DNA of 64,000 nt from Lycocorax pyrrhopterus obiensis (Eukaryota; Chordata; Aves; Passeriformes; Paradisaeidae). Positions 18,719 to 39,249 of this stretch are shown here, one piece after another. Both the position numbers and the translations under genes were made by a program. The DNA lies in contig JACSVZ010000024.1 in the NCBI GenBank assembly GCA_014706295.1, positions 5,505,969-5,569,968 of the forward strand, in the 5' to 3' direction. The notes beneath the pieces are model-generated. The model did no database searches. It had not been told where the DNA came from and saw nothing but the letters and a program-made list of their open reading frames with translations. Within the stretch, counting starts at the first letter, position 1. Each line of letters opens with the position of its first letter.

Positions 18719-21700
18719 TCAGGCTTCAAACTCGAACTCGAAGTACTGAGGATCGAAGTAGTGGATGCGGACGTAGCCATCCTCACCCCCACTGCTGTAG
18801 CTGCAGGGAGGAAAGGGAAAGTCAGGAATGCTGCTGGGAGCAAAGACTGGGAAGTTTGGCCTCACCAGCCCCTCCTGGAACTGAGAGAGGAATCACAAAG
18901 GGGAAAAAAAAAGGATCAGTGACACAGCCAAAGTGTGGGACAGGGTGTGAGTGACCCCCCCCCGGCCGGCCTGGTATGGGGGAATTCAGGTGCTGGTTCC
19001 AGAAATCCTGTGGATCTGGCTGTATCCCAACTAAAAAGTGGGATTGGGTGGATTGGGGAGCACTGCAAGAGCCCCCAGGGAGCCTCTCACCTCTTCCCAT
19101 CGGGGTGGAAGGCGACGCTGTTGATGGGCCCGAAGTGCCCCTTCACTCTGCCAAACTCCTCCTCAAAAGCCAAGTGGAAAAACCTGGGAGGGGGAAGATT
19201 GAAATTGTCACGAGCCTGGAAGGGAAACAACCAGGGAATCCTCAAAAAAAAAAAAAGCTCAGGGGCTTCTCCAGCACTGCCAATTCCCAAAAGAAAGGCA
19301 AGTGCAACCCCTGGGATGTCAGGAGCGCTCTGGGTGAGGATTTGGCCCTGCCAGAGGGAAAAGGACCAACCTGGCCTCGAATTTGCCGATCCTGGTGGAG
19401 GTCGTGGTCACATCCATGGCCTCCTGCCCACCCCCGAGCACGACCTGCAGGGCAGAGAAACAAAAGAAACCACAGCCCTGCAGTGCTTCCTGCTGGGATT
19501 TAGGGAATCCCGGAATCACTGAGGTTGGACAAGACCTCCAAGACAGAATCCAGCATTGATCCTCACCTTGAAACCAGAGAAGAGCAGTGAGGGCCAGGTC
19601 CAGAGGTTCTCTGGACACCCCCAGGGGGTGGTGACTGCCCCCACCACTTCCCACTAATCCCACAAATCCCACAAATCCCCCAAACCCCCCAGCAGGCCTC
19701 CAACCCTCTGAGGAATTCCCACCTCCCTCCCACACCTGATCGGAGGACACAAAACCTCGTTCCCTGTGCCAGACCCGGCAAAAGTCCCCAGGCTCATCCC
19801 AGAGCCCTGATTTTAAGCTGGATTGGGAACCCTCACACTGCAGGAATCGCAGGATAAATGATCCACCCTGAGGGAGCTCATCCTTACGTGGTCAAAAATG
19901 GGGGAAAGGGCAGCAGAATTCACCGGCCGCTCCGTCCGGAATGTCTTCAGGTGCTCCAGGGATGTGCAGTCAAAGAGCTGCGAGGGAAAAGGGGGAAATT
20001 CATCAATTAAATCCCACAGATCCAGCTTTGGGCCTCAGCTGGATGGGTGATCCCTCTGCTGTCAATCCTGCAAGCTCAAATCCCAAAAATATTCCCCCAG
20101 AAAGGGACATCTTTCGCCTTCCAGAGGCGGCAAAGTACAAATCTTCTACGGAAACACCAAAATATTTCATGTTCAATGCCTGGCTGTTCATTTGGCACCT
20201 CCCCTTTCCTCACTGAACATTACCAAGGAGCAAAAACCCCCTCGGAGCAGAGATCCTGGCAGGAAATATCCCCAGGCTGCTGGAAAAGCTCACCTTGGCC
20301 GTGTTGTCCTTGGAGGCAGTGATGAACATGGTCATGTCCCGGGAGGTCTGGATGTCGTTGATCTGCTTGGTGTGCTCCTTGATATTCGACAGCTGCTCCC
20401 CTGACTGGAGGGGAAAAGGCAATTTCAGGGGGAGCTGGGAAGGGATTTCCTCATTAAAAACAACCTGGGAGATCAGGGAATGGAATCCCGGGATGCTTTG
20501 GGTTGGAAGGGAATTCAGAAACGGATTGAACTCCACGCCCCTGTGCCGAGGCGTCGCTTCCAGCCTCGCTCAGCCTCCTCCTATTTGAATTCTCCTCGAT
20601 GAAGTTGCTGTTTGGAGCCCCCAAATGCCACATCCCAGCCCTGATCCCCCCAGGAACGCTGCTCCATGCTCCCCCAGGCCCTGAGATTTGCAGTCTTTTG
20701 ATGTTTTCATTTCTGTGATGGAGTTTCTCAGGCACTTTCTGTAAACACAGCTATGTTTGGCTAATCGCTCCTTTTTGTTTTCATTCCTTCTCCTGAGGAG
20801 GAGAAGTTTGATGGACTTTTCGTCTGACCGGTGTGGTTGGAGAGGGGGTAACCTCATCCTCCAATCCATGGTCATTCCTAAAAACATATATATGAAGTAA
20901 ATAAACAGTCTGGGGCTTTTTCCTGGCTTCTTTCTGTCCTGAACTAAGCTGGGTCTGCGTGGTTCTTTCATGTCCAAGTACAACACTCCCCCAGGCCCTG
21001 ACCTTGGCACTGAACTGGTTGAGCTCTCCGTTCTCGTGGCCGGCGATGATGAACTCGCCCAGCGGGCCCCACACGGCGCTGGTGATCTTGGAATCGCTGC
21101 AGGGAATCTTCATGTAGGGCTCGTTGTTCTCTGCGGGAAGAAGGGATCAGACAACCCCCCTTGAGGGATGGATCCAGCATTCCACACTCCCCCTTCCCTG
21201 AGATCCCTGGAGGCTCCTCACCGATCTGGCTGGGATCCCGCAGGTCGAAGAAGCTGACGAAGCACTGGTAGCCCATCTGCTTATCCGTGGAGAACATGAT
21301 GATGTTGCCCCCAAAGTCGAAGCCGCACGTCCTCACGGCCGAGCTGGTCTTCACCAGGGCCAGCTGCTTCCCTGGGAGGAGCAGAGAGAGCTCAGGGATG
21401 GCTGGGAAAGGGGCGGGAAAAGGGACGGCGGGAGGGCCTGGGAGTCGCCGGCGATCCACGGAATCACTGAGGGCTTTTCCAGCGTTTATCGTGGAATGGT
21501 TTGGGTTGGAATGGACTTAAAGCTCACCCAGCCACGGGCAGGGACACCTCCCGCTATCCCAGGTGGCTCCAACCTGGCCTTGGACACAGCTTCTCTGGGA
21601 ATTCCTTCCCAAATCCCACCCAAATCTCCAGTTCGAAGCCATTCCCTGTGTCCTGTCCCTCCATGCCTTATCCCAAACCCTTCTCCAGCTCTCCTGAGCT

Positions 21701-22835
21701 CTCCCTGGAGCTTTCTCCTCTCCAGGCTCTCCCAGCCTGGCTCCGTGGCCGTCCCTGGGGGTGCCCTCCGGGCTCAGGGGGTGCCAGAGCCGTGCCCCAG
21801 ACGGGGATTTGGGAATGGCCTCACCTGTCTCACAGTCCCAGAGGCGACAGCTGTTGTCTGCAGAGCCGGTGAGGACGTGCCTCGTGTCCCCTGGGCCACC
21901 AGTTAGGGAATATCAGCCCCAAATTCCACGGGCTGGGCACCCGGAGAATGTTTCTACACCAAATTAAAAATGGGGGGTTTTTTTGGGCAAAGTCCGTCCC
22001 AGGAAAGGCGACGTTCCAATGTGGACACGGAGCCCTTGCTAAATCCCAGAGTTTCCCCATGAAATTTGAAGGAAAAGGCTCCGTTTCTTGCACGGAAACA
22101 ACTTTTCCACGTTTTTGTCCCCCTGAAGATCTTCCCAAAAAAAATCCAGGGAAGCAGCACGAGACACAACAAATCCAAAAATCCATTCGGATGTCATCCC
22201 AAATCTCGGGACGGCAGGAAAACCATCCGAAAAAATGAGAAAAGGAGTGGCAGCACAAGAGTTAAACGCTCCTCTTTGAGAGGAAAGCAGCCGGGAGGAA
22301 TCACCGGGAATGAATCAGCACGGGAGAAACCGGTTTTTTTTTGGGGATCAAAGGATACAATCGGCATCCACACACCACACAGCTCCCGTGTGCCCATTGT
22401 AGGTGCCCAGCCTCTCGCCGTTCACCGAGTACCACACGTTGACGATCTGCGAGGAGGAGGAAAAAAAAAAAATTATCGAAAAATTAACGAACGCCGTTAA
22501 TTAAACCGGGAAGGTTTAGAGGGAGCGGGGGGGAACTCACGGGATCCTTGGCCACGGTGAACAGCAAATCTCCCTCGCGGTTGTATTTGATCTGCGTGAT
22601 GGAGCGCTCATGGCCCTGCAGCAGGATCGGCTTCTGCAATTAATGATTAATTAAGAAATGAGTGAGGCGGGGGGGCGAGCGCGGCCCCCGGTTCGGAGCT
22701 CCTGGGGCGCGGGGGGGCGGCCAAGCCGCCCCCCCGCGCCCCAGGAGCCCCGAACCGGGGGCGTAGAGTCGCCAAATCGTCGGTGGCGACGACAAATCGC
22801 GACCACCGCGCTCGTCTCGACACCGCTCTCACCAT
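18719..22835 (-). CDS. EIF3I: EIF3I, translation initiation factor 3 subunit I, complete (325 aa)
   Basis: Coding exons: 22835-22833 (the ATG alone), 22633-22541, 22446-22359, 21890-21825, 21371-21222, 21130-21003, 20404-20294, 19977-19888, 19444-19371, 19183-19091, 18800-18719. They sum to 978 nt, 325 aa, exactly the human length. The protein is a seven-bladed WD40 propeller, starting [18 protein letters not shown]. It contains [42 protein letters not shown] and [17 protein letters not shown], and ends [18 protein letters not shown]. It is a core eIF3 subunit that joins eIF3b/g on the 40S ribosome. The start codon is the last codon of exon 1, directly followed by GTGAGA. It is transcribed divergently from TMEM234. 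Confidence 0.97.
19503..19560 (-). mobile_element. Short CR1 3'-end fragment in EIF3I intron
   Basis: AATCACTGAGGTTGGACAAGACCTCCAAGA matches the common 3' end of one CR1 subfamily, in reverse orientation. Only about 55 bp remain. Confidence 0.6.
21475..21750 (-). mobile_element. CR1 LINE fragment in EIF3I intron
   Basis: A reverse-oriented, 5'-truncated CR1 with the block order GGAATGGTTTGGGTTGGAA, GGGCAGGGACACCTCCC, ACAGCTTCTCTGGGAATTCC and CCAGGCTCTCCCAGCC. It is internally deleted compared with the 15.6-kb copy. Confidence 0.8.
22684..22762. repeat. Near-perfect palindrome (38-bp stem, 3-nt loop) in EIF3I intron 1
   Basis: The arm 22,684-22,721 and its inverted copy 22,725-22,762 pair at 37 of 38 positions, with loop CAA. 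The single mismatch is in GGAGCTCC versus GGAGCCCC. The stem is very GC rich. It lies between the ATG-only exon 1 of EIF3I and exon 2, about 70 bp from the start codon. Confidence 0.95.
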
Positions 22836-22954
22836 GGCGGCCACGCTGAGGCGTGAGGGGGGCGTTATCTTCCGGGTTGGGGCGGAAATACGTCACGGTC
22901 ACCATGGCGACGCGCGAGACTTCCGGTTAAACCGGGAAGTGCAGCGGCGTTGCC
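22836..22954. promoter_or_regulatory. Bidirectional promoter between EIF3I and TMEM234
   Basis: The two start codons are 119 bp apart on opposite strands. Between them, ACTTCCGGTT and ACCGGGAAGT at 22,919-22,940 form facing ETS (GABP-type) sites. A further CTTCCGGGT is at about 22,869, and a CRE-like TACGTCAC at about 22,889. CpG density is high and no TATA box is seen, typical of a shared housekeeping promoter. Confidence 0.8.
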
Positions 22955-24673
<1,719 letters not shown>

Positions 24674-24940
24674 AGGAGAAGCAGAGCAGCAGAACCTGAT
24701 CAAAGGTACCTTCCCCTCATGGCTGAGGGGATTCCTGGCTCTGTCACGCCTGGGAAGTTGTGTTTGGATGGCAAAATCCGTGGATTTCCTTCCCTGAGCA
24801 CCGGGGTGGGAGCAGGCCCGCTGCAAGGACAGCCAGTTTCGTGCCTTAAGGGAATTTCTGGTGCCTGTTTCAAGATAAAAACGATTGAATTGTCCTGTGC
24901 AGCACTGGGGGGATAATAAATGGTTAATAAATCACCCAGA
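24674..24940 (+). other. TMEM234: TMEM234 3'UTR with two poly(A) signals
   Basis: AATAAA occurs at 24,915-24,920 and again at 24,926-24,931, giving a 3'UTR of about 260 nt. Confidence 0.75.
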
Positions 24941-25664
24941 GTGACCTCCTGGTGATGGGTTTTTGATGAGAAGGAATTTTTAGCATTTTCCAGAGGGACG
25001 ACGACACAACAAAAATCTCTTGGTGAGAAACATCAGAGACAGAGCAAATTTCCTGGCAGACATTGGGTTGTAAAGACATCAGTTCTGTTTGGGGATTCCT
25101 CCTTCCCAAGCTCAGCTGAATCAGAGCTTGGAAAAGCAGATTTTTTTCTGAAAAAATGGGAAAACCTTCCTTATTTAACAACATTGTGCATCCAATCCCC
25201 TGCTCGCTGATCCTCTGCTTCCCAGGCCTGGAGGATGAGGATGAGGGACTTGGAATTCATCACAGAGTCTGGGATGTGACACAAATCAAGGATTCACCTC
25301 CTGCTACCTGTGCTGTGTTCCAAACTCCCCCTTTTCCCATCACATTCCCACTGGGAACTCTCCAGAGCTCTTTGCTGCCGACACCTTTTGGGGTTTTTTT
25401 TGTCCTCGGGGTCACTGGCATCCCTCAAGGATTTAATCCAGGTCCGTGAGCTCTGTCCCAGCCCCTGCAGCCACCAGGATTTATGGATCAGCATCTCCAT
25501 GGCAGCAGCTCCTGTCCCCAGGTGCTGCCACCACTTGGGAAATCCCAAAGGTCCCGTCCTGTCCTGGACAAACCCACTGGACACAGCATCCCTTGCACTG
25601 AACAGGTTAAACCACGCCCATGGACACACCTGGAGAAATCAGGAAGGCAGGAACAGGTTGAGCA
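24941..25664. other. TMEM234-IQCC convergent spacer, no gene seen
   Basis: In human, DCDC2B lies between TMEM234 and IQCC. No doublecortin-like coding sequence is recognisable here in any frame. The stretch shows no obvious repeat or RNA gene. Confidence 0.5.
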
Positions 25665-26567
25665 TCAGGAAAAGTTCGTTTTTATTCCCAATAAAACAAT
25701 AAAAAGAATCCCAGAACTGAAGGATCCACATCTGCAGGGCTGCAGTGTCCACGCAGGGGTCAGGGCAGGGAACCACAGCACCACGTGGGAATGTGGAATG
25801 TCCCTGTACTGGGATGTCCCTGAGCTGAAGGAATTGACAAAGCACCAGGTCCTTTCCTTGCTCCCTGGCTCTGCCCCAGGGGGAAACCCCCAGAGCCAGA
25901 GGAAAAGCAGGAATGAGCCTCATCCCAAGGATCAGGAGGGATGGGCTCTCCCTCCCCACCTGCACAGCACAGCCGGGGAGCTCCTCCCAGCTCAGCACTC
26001 CGGTGTTCCCAAAAATCCACCACCTGGAGATCCCCAGATCCATCCCAAACACACAGCCCAGATTCCCAAAAATCCACCACCTGGAGATCCTGGATGTTGC
26101 AGAGCCATCCCAACCACACAGCTCAGACTCCCAAAAATCCACCACCTGGAGATCCCCAGATCCATCCCAACCACGCAGCTCAGATTCCCAAAAATCCACC
26201 ACCTGGAGATCCCAGATCCATCCCAGATTCCCACATGGAATCCACACAGTTCTGTGGGAAGAGCTTGTTCCTGCAGGTCCCTGGCTGCCCTCAGCCACTC
26301 CAGTTCCACAACAGCACCAAAAGCACCTGCTGGAAGGGAAAATCCTCCATTTCCCACTCGGATCATCCAGCTCAGCCAAGAAAAACAGGGATCTTGTGGG
26401 ATGGATCCCTCCAGGACACGCCACAACCCCCCTGGCCGATGAAGTTTAATCCTGCTTGGACCAAATATCCACATTCCCAAGAAATAAAAGGTTTTCTTCC
26501 CGTGTTTTTTCCCGGAGTGAAAAACATCCCACGGAGCTGGAGCTGCCCCTGAGCTGCCACTGTCACG
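25665..26567 (-). other. IQCC: IQCC 3'UTR
   Basis: The minus strand after the IQCC stop reaches AATAAA at 25,686-25,681. The predicted UTR is about 900 nt and contains the 60-bp tandem array at 25,985-26,230. Confidence 0.6.
25985..26230. repeat. ~60-bp tandem array in IQCC 3' region
   Basis: CCAAAAATCCACCACCTGGA followed by GATCC and a variable spacer recurs about every 60 bp, near 26,009, 26,068, 26,130 and 26,190. Confidence 0.9.
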
Positions 26568-28629
26568 TCAGGACTGGTGCTGCAGCTCCAGGGCTTCTCC
26601 ACACCAATCCAAGAACTCGGGAATGCTTCCGGAGTAGTCGGGAATTCCCAGCTTCCGTTTCAGCATCAGGAACTGCGAGCCAAAGGAAACCGAGCGCCGG
26701 CGATTAAATCCCAGAGCAAAATCCCTGCCAAATCCACCCAAAGCCCTGGAAAACGGAATCCCAGGCACTGCCCAGCCCATCTTTCCCGTTTGGGAAGAGG
26801 CAGGAGCAGCCCCTCACGTTTTTCCTGCTGGCAATGGCCTGCTGGATCCACAGCAGCTCCATCACGAGGTGGTTCCTGTAGGATTGCAGCTCCGAGCGGG
26901 GAAGGCCCTGCAGCTCTGCCGGGATTTCTGCCCAAAAATGGGGAGAAAACCCCATTGTTACCCCAAAGATCCAGACTGTGGGAGCTGTTCCAACCTTCCC
27001 AAGGTATTCCCGAGGTTTTGGCTGTGTCCCTTACCCGGGTTGGCTCCGAGGTCGCTGCTGTCCCATTCCGAGGTCACGCTGTCGTTGTCCCACTCCTGGC
27101 TCCCTGCCGGGGCCTTTCCCTCCTTTTCCGGGCTTTTAGCAGCACCAGACCCCAAATTTGGGGGGTTTGGGGTTGTCCCACAGGGCAGGGGGGCTGAGGA
27201 GGGGGTGTTCCCACAGCCCCCAGCCCGCTCTGCTCCAGGGGGATCCGGCTTCTCCGGGGTTTTTTTGGGAATGGTCTCGTTGTTCTCTGCAGCTTCCCCT
27301 GGATCCAAGGGTTTCCCTGGCAGAGGCTGCCCAAGGGAAAACAGAAAAAAAAACCCCAAACCCAATGCAGGGGGAGGGAAAGAAAATCTGAGGAGAATAT
27401 TTTTAAAAAATCAGGAAAGTCTAAAAGAAAATATGAGAGAAAGATGAAGAAAATATAAAGAAAATATGAAGAAAATTTGAAGAGCAATAGGAAGAAAATA
27501 CAAAGAAAAGATAGAGAAAAGATAGAGAAAATATAAAGAAAATATAAAGAAATAGAAATAAAATGGAAAAGAAAATATGAAGAAAATATAAAAGACAATA
27601 TAAAGAAAACACAGAGAAAATAACATGAAATATAAATAAAATATAAAAGAAACTATTAAAATACACAAAAGAAAATATAGAAAAGAAACGATAAAGGTCT
27701 GGAATGTGGCTCTGCTGTCTCTGTTAACAACCCCCCTGCTCTGCCCCCGCACCCGGAGGGACAAATCCCACCCGGGCACCGTGAGCAGAGTCGGGACAGT
27801 CCTACAGGGCAAGGTCACGCAGTCAGCACCTTTAACGGGGTACAATTCCCGATTTTCGGGAGCGTTCCCCGGCCCCGAATCCCGGGAATGCTCCCCCCGC
27901 TGCCCGCGGCTCACGGACCTCGGGGCCGAAGCGCGGCCGCTGCAGGAAGCGGCCGCTCCAGCGCAGGTGGCTCAGGTCCCCCTCGATCTCCAGCACCGCG
28001 GCCTCGAACTCCTCCCGCACGCTCCGGAGCCGCCTCCGCAGCAGGAACCCCCTGGCACAGGCCTGGCACGGCCCGGGGGCAGCGCTGCAGCCGGCGCGGA
28101 CCCGCGGTGCCCCCCGAGCTCCCTCCCGAACGCTGGAGCATCCCCCCCGGCCAGATGTGCCCGCTCCAGATGTGCCCGCTCCAGATGTGCCCCCACAGCC
28201 CCATCCACAGGCCCCTTCCAGATGTGCCCCCCGAGGGTCCCATCAGTCTGTGCCCCCCGAGGGTCCCTCCCATGCAGCTGTGCCCCCCAAAGGCCCCGTC
28301 CAGCCTCCCCTTCCCTTCCCTTCCCTTCCCTTCCCTTCCCTTCCCTTCCCTTCCCTTCCCTTCCCTTCCCTTCCCTTCCCTTCCCTTCCCTTCCCTTCCC
28401 TTCCCTTCCTTCCCTTCCCTTCCCTTCCCTTCCCTTCCCTTCCCTTCCCTTCCCTTCCCTTCCCCACACCCCCAGCCCTCTTCCCCCGCCCTCCCCGCCG
28501 GCCCCGCGTCTCCCCGGCCCCGTCCCGCACCTGCAGCCGGGTCACGGCGCGGAGGAGCCGCCGCCGCCCCTCAGCCTCAGCTGCGGTGCCAGCCCCGGCC
28601 TCGGCCCGCGGGCCCAGCGCGGCCGCCAT
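26568..28629 (-). CDS. IQCC: IQCC, IQ motif-containing protein C, complete and short (249 aa, 5 exons)
   Basis: Exons: 28629-28531, 28062-27919, 27326-27035, 26927-26818, 26672-26568 (750 nt, phases consistent). The IQ motif spans the exon 1/2 junction (RLQACARGFLLRRRL, about residues 31-45). FEAAVLEIEGDLSHLRW follows, typical of IQCC. The middle exon is acidic and proline rich. Then comes YRNHLVMELLWIQQAIASRKN, the second conserved IQCC block. It ends FLDWCGEALELQHQS. The IQ motif predicts calmodulin binding; the cellular role is unknown. At 249 aa it is much shorter than human IQCC (466), whose long C-terminal half has no counterpart here. The exon 2 donor is weak (GTCCGT). The upstream neighbour CCDC28B ends only 130 bp away. 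Confidence 0.9.
27370..27690. repeat. AAAGAAAATATAA-type repeat in IQCC intron 2
   Basis: A low-complexity purine/AT array of AAATATAAAGAAAATATGAAG units, about 320 bp long, between IQCC exons 3 and 2. The minus-strand open frame across it (Phe/Tyr/Ile/Leu rich) is an artefact. Confidence 0.9.
28152..28200. repeat. Three 16-bp direct repeats
   Basis: CCAGATGTGCCCGCTC occurs three times head to tail in IQCC intron 1. Confidence 0.85.
28302..28463. repeat. (CCCTT)n polypyrimidine tract in IQCC intron 1
   Basis: About 32 copies of the pentamer CCCTT, with a single one-base phase break near 28,408. It is an uninterrupted pyrimidine strand of about 160 nt with mirror symmetry, able in principle to form triplex DNA. 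Confidence 0.97.
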
Positions 28630-28759
28630 GGCCCCGGAGCCGCCCGCTGACGTCATCGGGCCGCGACCGGCCCCGCCATGGCGGGAGGGGCCCGGCCGGG
28701 CCCGGCTGAGGGGCCCGGGGGCCGCGGGGGCCGGGGCTGGGCCGGGGGCCGGGGCGGGG
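28630..28759 (-). promoter_or_regulatory. IQCC promoter / CCDC28B 3' boundary with a CRE
   Basis: Only 130 bp separate the CCDC28B stop from the IQCC start on the same strand. A perfect TGACGTCA palindrome lies at 28,648-28,655, just upstream of the IQCC ATG. No AATAAA or ATTAAA occurs in the gap, so the CCDC28B transcript must end inside IQCC or use an unusual signal. Confidence 0.7.
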
Positions 28760-31500
<2,741 letters not shown>

Positions 31501-32899
31501 CTCCCTCCTCCAGCCCGAGCGCGGCTGCTCCTGTAAATCCCGGCAGGATTTTAAACCGACCTTGGACATTTTGGAGCCGATGGGGGCACAGGGGACCAGC
31601 CGGGGGCGGGGGAGGGTGTTTGATAACCCCAGGGCCGGGACCCTCAGGGCTGGTGGTTCTTGGTGGCCACGCTGAGATGCCCCGTGCTGGGGCTACCGCC
31701 AGTGTCCCCTCTCAGCAAGGACATCCCATCTCCACTGCAGCAAAACCTGCCAGCCTCCCCCGCCTCATTCCCACTGGAAAGGCAGGAGCAGAGCCCTGGG
31801 ACACAGGGAAGTTGTGTCCCACGGAGGTTGATGTGGCCACCCCACAGCCCAAAATCCTCATTCCCCCCGTGGTAAAGAACGAGAGACACCAGAGGCAGCA
31901 GCGAGGTCGGGAGTGTTTCTATTGGATACAGGATACACACAACAGCCCCCGCGGAGGTTTCTGTACCGTAACGGGGAAAAGATGGGGAAAAAAAGGGGGT
32001 TTGGTGAATTTCTAAGGGGTTTTCCTTTTACTGAACGAGAGGGAGGAGAAGTCCAGATCCCGGCAGCGGCCCTCGCTCAGCCCGGCTGCTGGGAACGGGG
32101 CGGTCCCACCAGGCCAGAGCTCCATTCACGGATCACCCCGGGGGAACCGCGCTGAGGACGAGCGGCTGGAAGACAAAGCCACGCTCGGCTCCAGGGATTG
32201 TCCCGGTGGATGTCCAGCCACGGCTCTGTGGAGACTCAGGGCCCGTCCCTGCTGCCTTCCTTAGACCTGGATTCCCTGGGATCCCCCGGAGGAGAAGGGG
32301 ACACGGAGACAGGTCCTTCATGGAGGGAAGATGTGAGACCAGCTGCGTTGCCAGAAGAGAATCCCAGACTGATCCACTGGACACATCCACGGTGGGGAAC
32401 GTCTCCGGCCAGCTGGCTTCAGCTTCCAGCAGAAGGAAGGCAATGCTGGGAGTAAAGTCTGTCACAAAGAGAAGCTGCAGCGAGGTTTGAAGCGAGTCAA
32501 GTCTTCCAAAAGAACAGCGAAAACAGAAAGTCTTGAGGAACTAAAGAAAATCCCAAAACCCGGTGCCAGCAGGTCCCGTGTCTGTCCCTAAACTCCCTCC
32601 CAGCACATCCAGGCCCCGTGGGATGAGGCAGCGCTGGGGGGATGCTCTTCCAGGCAGAGAGGGGAAGGAAAAGCGGGGCTGGGATAGCACAGGCACCCCA
32701 CGGGAGGAGCAGCCCCACAGCGCAGTCCTGGAGCTGATCCCGGCGATCCTGCTGGAGCAGCGGCTCGTGGAGCACGCACAGCTCTGAGGTTTGATCCTCC
32801 TGGAGGTCCCAGCTCCGTGGATGCCTCCGGGGCCGGGGCAGAGGGGCTTTGGGGCACCTCCCCAATCCCTGTGCACAACGATGCGAAACACTTGGGAAT
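31501..32899. other. Interval between CCDC28B promoter and TXLNA 3' end
   Basis: No known coding sequence, mobile element or RNA gene is recognised. Part of it may be a longer TXLNA 3'UTR. Open frames on both strands show no family features. Confidence 0.45.
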
Positions 32900-33631
32900 G
32901 AGACCTTTGGATTAACTGTTTAATACACTTTGTGCACGTGTGCGTTCAGCAAAGAGGCAACGGTGAATCGTAAGGCGGTTGAGACATTGGCAGGGCCTGG
33001 GAAGAGCAAAAATCCCGGGGGTGGGACCAGGCACCCCCTTCCTGCTTCTCCTCGTCCCCATTCCACGTGCAGAACCCACAGAGAGGAGGGGAACGGCCTC
33101 TTGTGCCCTCAGCTCACACACGAGCTGCCAGCAAGAGCCAGTCCGGGAGCTCCCTCCTCCCTGGCAGAGGGAAGAGGGAGAATCCAGTGCTGGGAATGCT
33201 CTGGAATTCTCTCAGCTCCGCTTTCACTCCAGGGTGGGCTCGTTGTGTCCCTTGTCCCCGTGCCCGGGGCACAGATCACTGGATCTGCTTTCCTGAGCCT
33301 GCCAGTGCCAAGGTCTTTTAGTGAGAGGGACGATCAGTTGAGGCTCCATAGATTCAATATTCACACAGGCAGGGAGCTGGGCCCTTCTGCTTCTCATGGA
33401 TATCCACAGATAAAAGTGTTGCCCTGCACATTTTTATAATATCTCATATATATATATATATATATATAAAATCTTAAAAAAACCCTCCAAAAACCTAAGC
33501 TAGGAAATCTCACATCCCCAGGGGGGCTGTGTCCTGCCCTTTTCCACCTGTCCCAGGACGGGGAGAGGGGAGTTGAAAGCAGCTCCCAGGCTGCCCTCCC
33601 TCACCCCCCACCTCAGTGCCCTGCCCGGGGC
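32900..33631 (-). other. TXLNA: TXLNA 3'UTR
   Basis: ATTAAA on the minus strand at 32,924-32,919 is the best nearby poly(A) signal, giving a UTR of about 730 nt. It includes an AT-rich stretch with a (TA)n run at 33,446-33,468. Confidence 0.5.
33446..33468. repeat. (TA)n dinucleotide run
   Basis: About eleven TA dinucleotides in the TXLNA 3'UTR. Confidence 0.9.
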
Positions 33632-38736
<5,105 letters not shown>

Positions 38737-39249
38737 CACAGCCTTTCCACCCTCTCAGACTCTGCAGAAACAGAAAGGGAGCGACTTTAAGGACATCTGG
38801 AGGATTTTAGGAGTCATCAGCCCAGGCTGGGAAGGAGCCTGTTCTCGGCAGGAGCTCTGTGCTGAGGGAAAGCATCGCCTGGTCCCCAGTTTGTGTCAGG
38901 ATAACTCCCATTCCAGCTGCGGAGGAGCTGGGATCCCCTCCTGGAGCAAGGCAGCACCTCCCAGCCCACAGATAACAGAATTTTCCCACTGGGCACAACC
39001 CCCTCAGCCCTTTCTGCCCTTCCCAGCTCTTGGATTTCAACCCTGACCCAGCGAACGGAGCCTGCACAGCACAGAGAGCAATTCCTACCGAATTCCCCTG
39101 GCTAAGGAGAGCCTGAAATCCCAGCTCCTCATCCTCATCCCCGCTCCCTCCGAGGGGTTTGGATGTTCTCAGCCTTCCCACCCTCTGGTTATCACATTAA
39201 TTAGGATCTGAGGATGCTGCTGGTCTAGAGGGAAGGAAGGGGCTGTTCC

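Noticed and set aside
25483..26442. A 319-codon plus-strand frame
   Set aside because: It covers the IQCC 3' region and its 60-bp tandem array antisense. The repetitive peptide (KNPPPGDP type) mirrors the array.
27411..27914. Hydrophobic minus-strand frame suggesting a membrane protein
   Set aside because: Phe/Ile/Leu/Tyr runs come from the AAATATAAAG array in IQCC intron 2.
33446..33468. (TA)n run considered as a regulatory signal
   Set aside because: A common microsatellite in a 3'UTR; nothing else supports a function.
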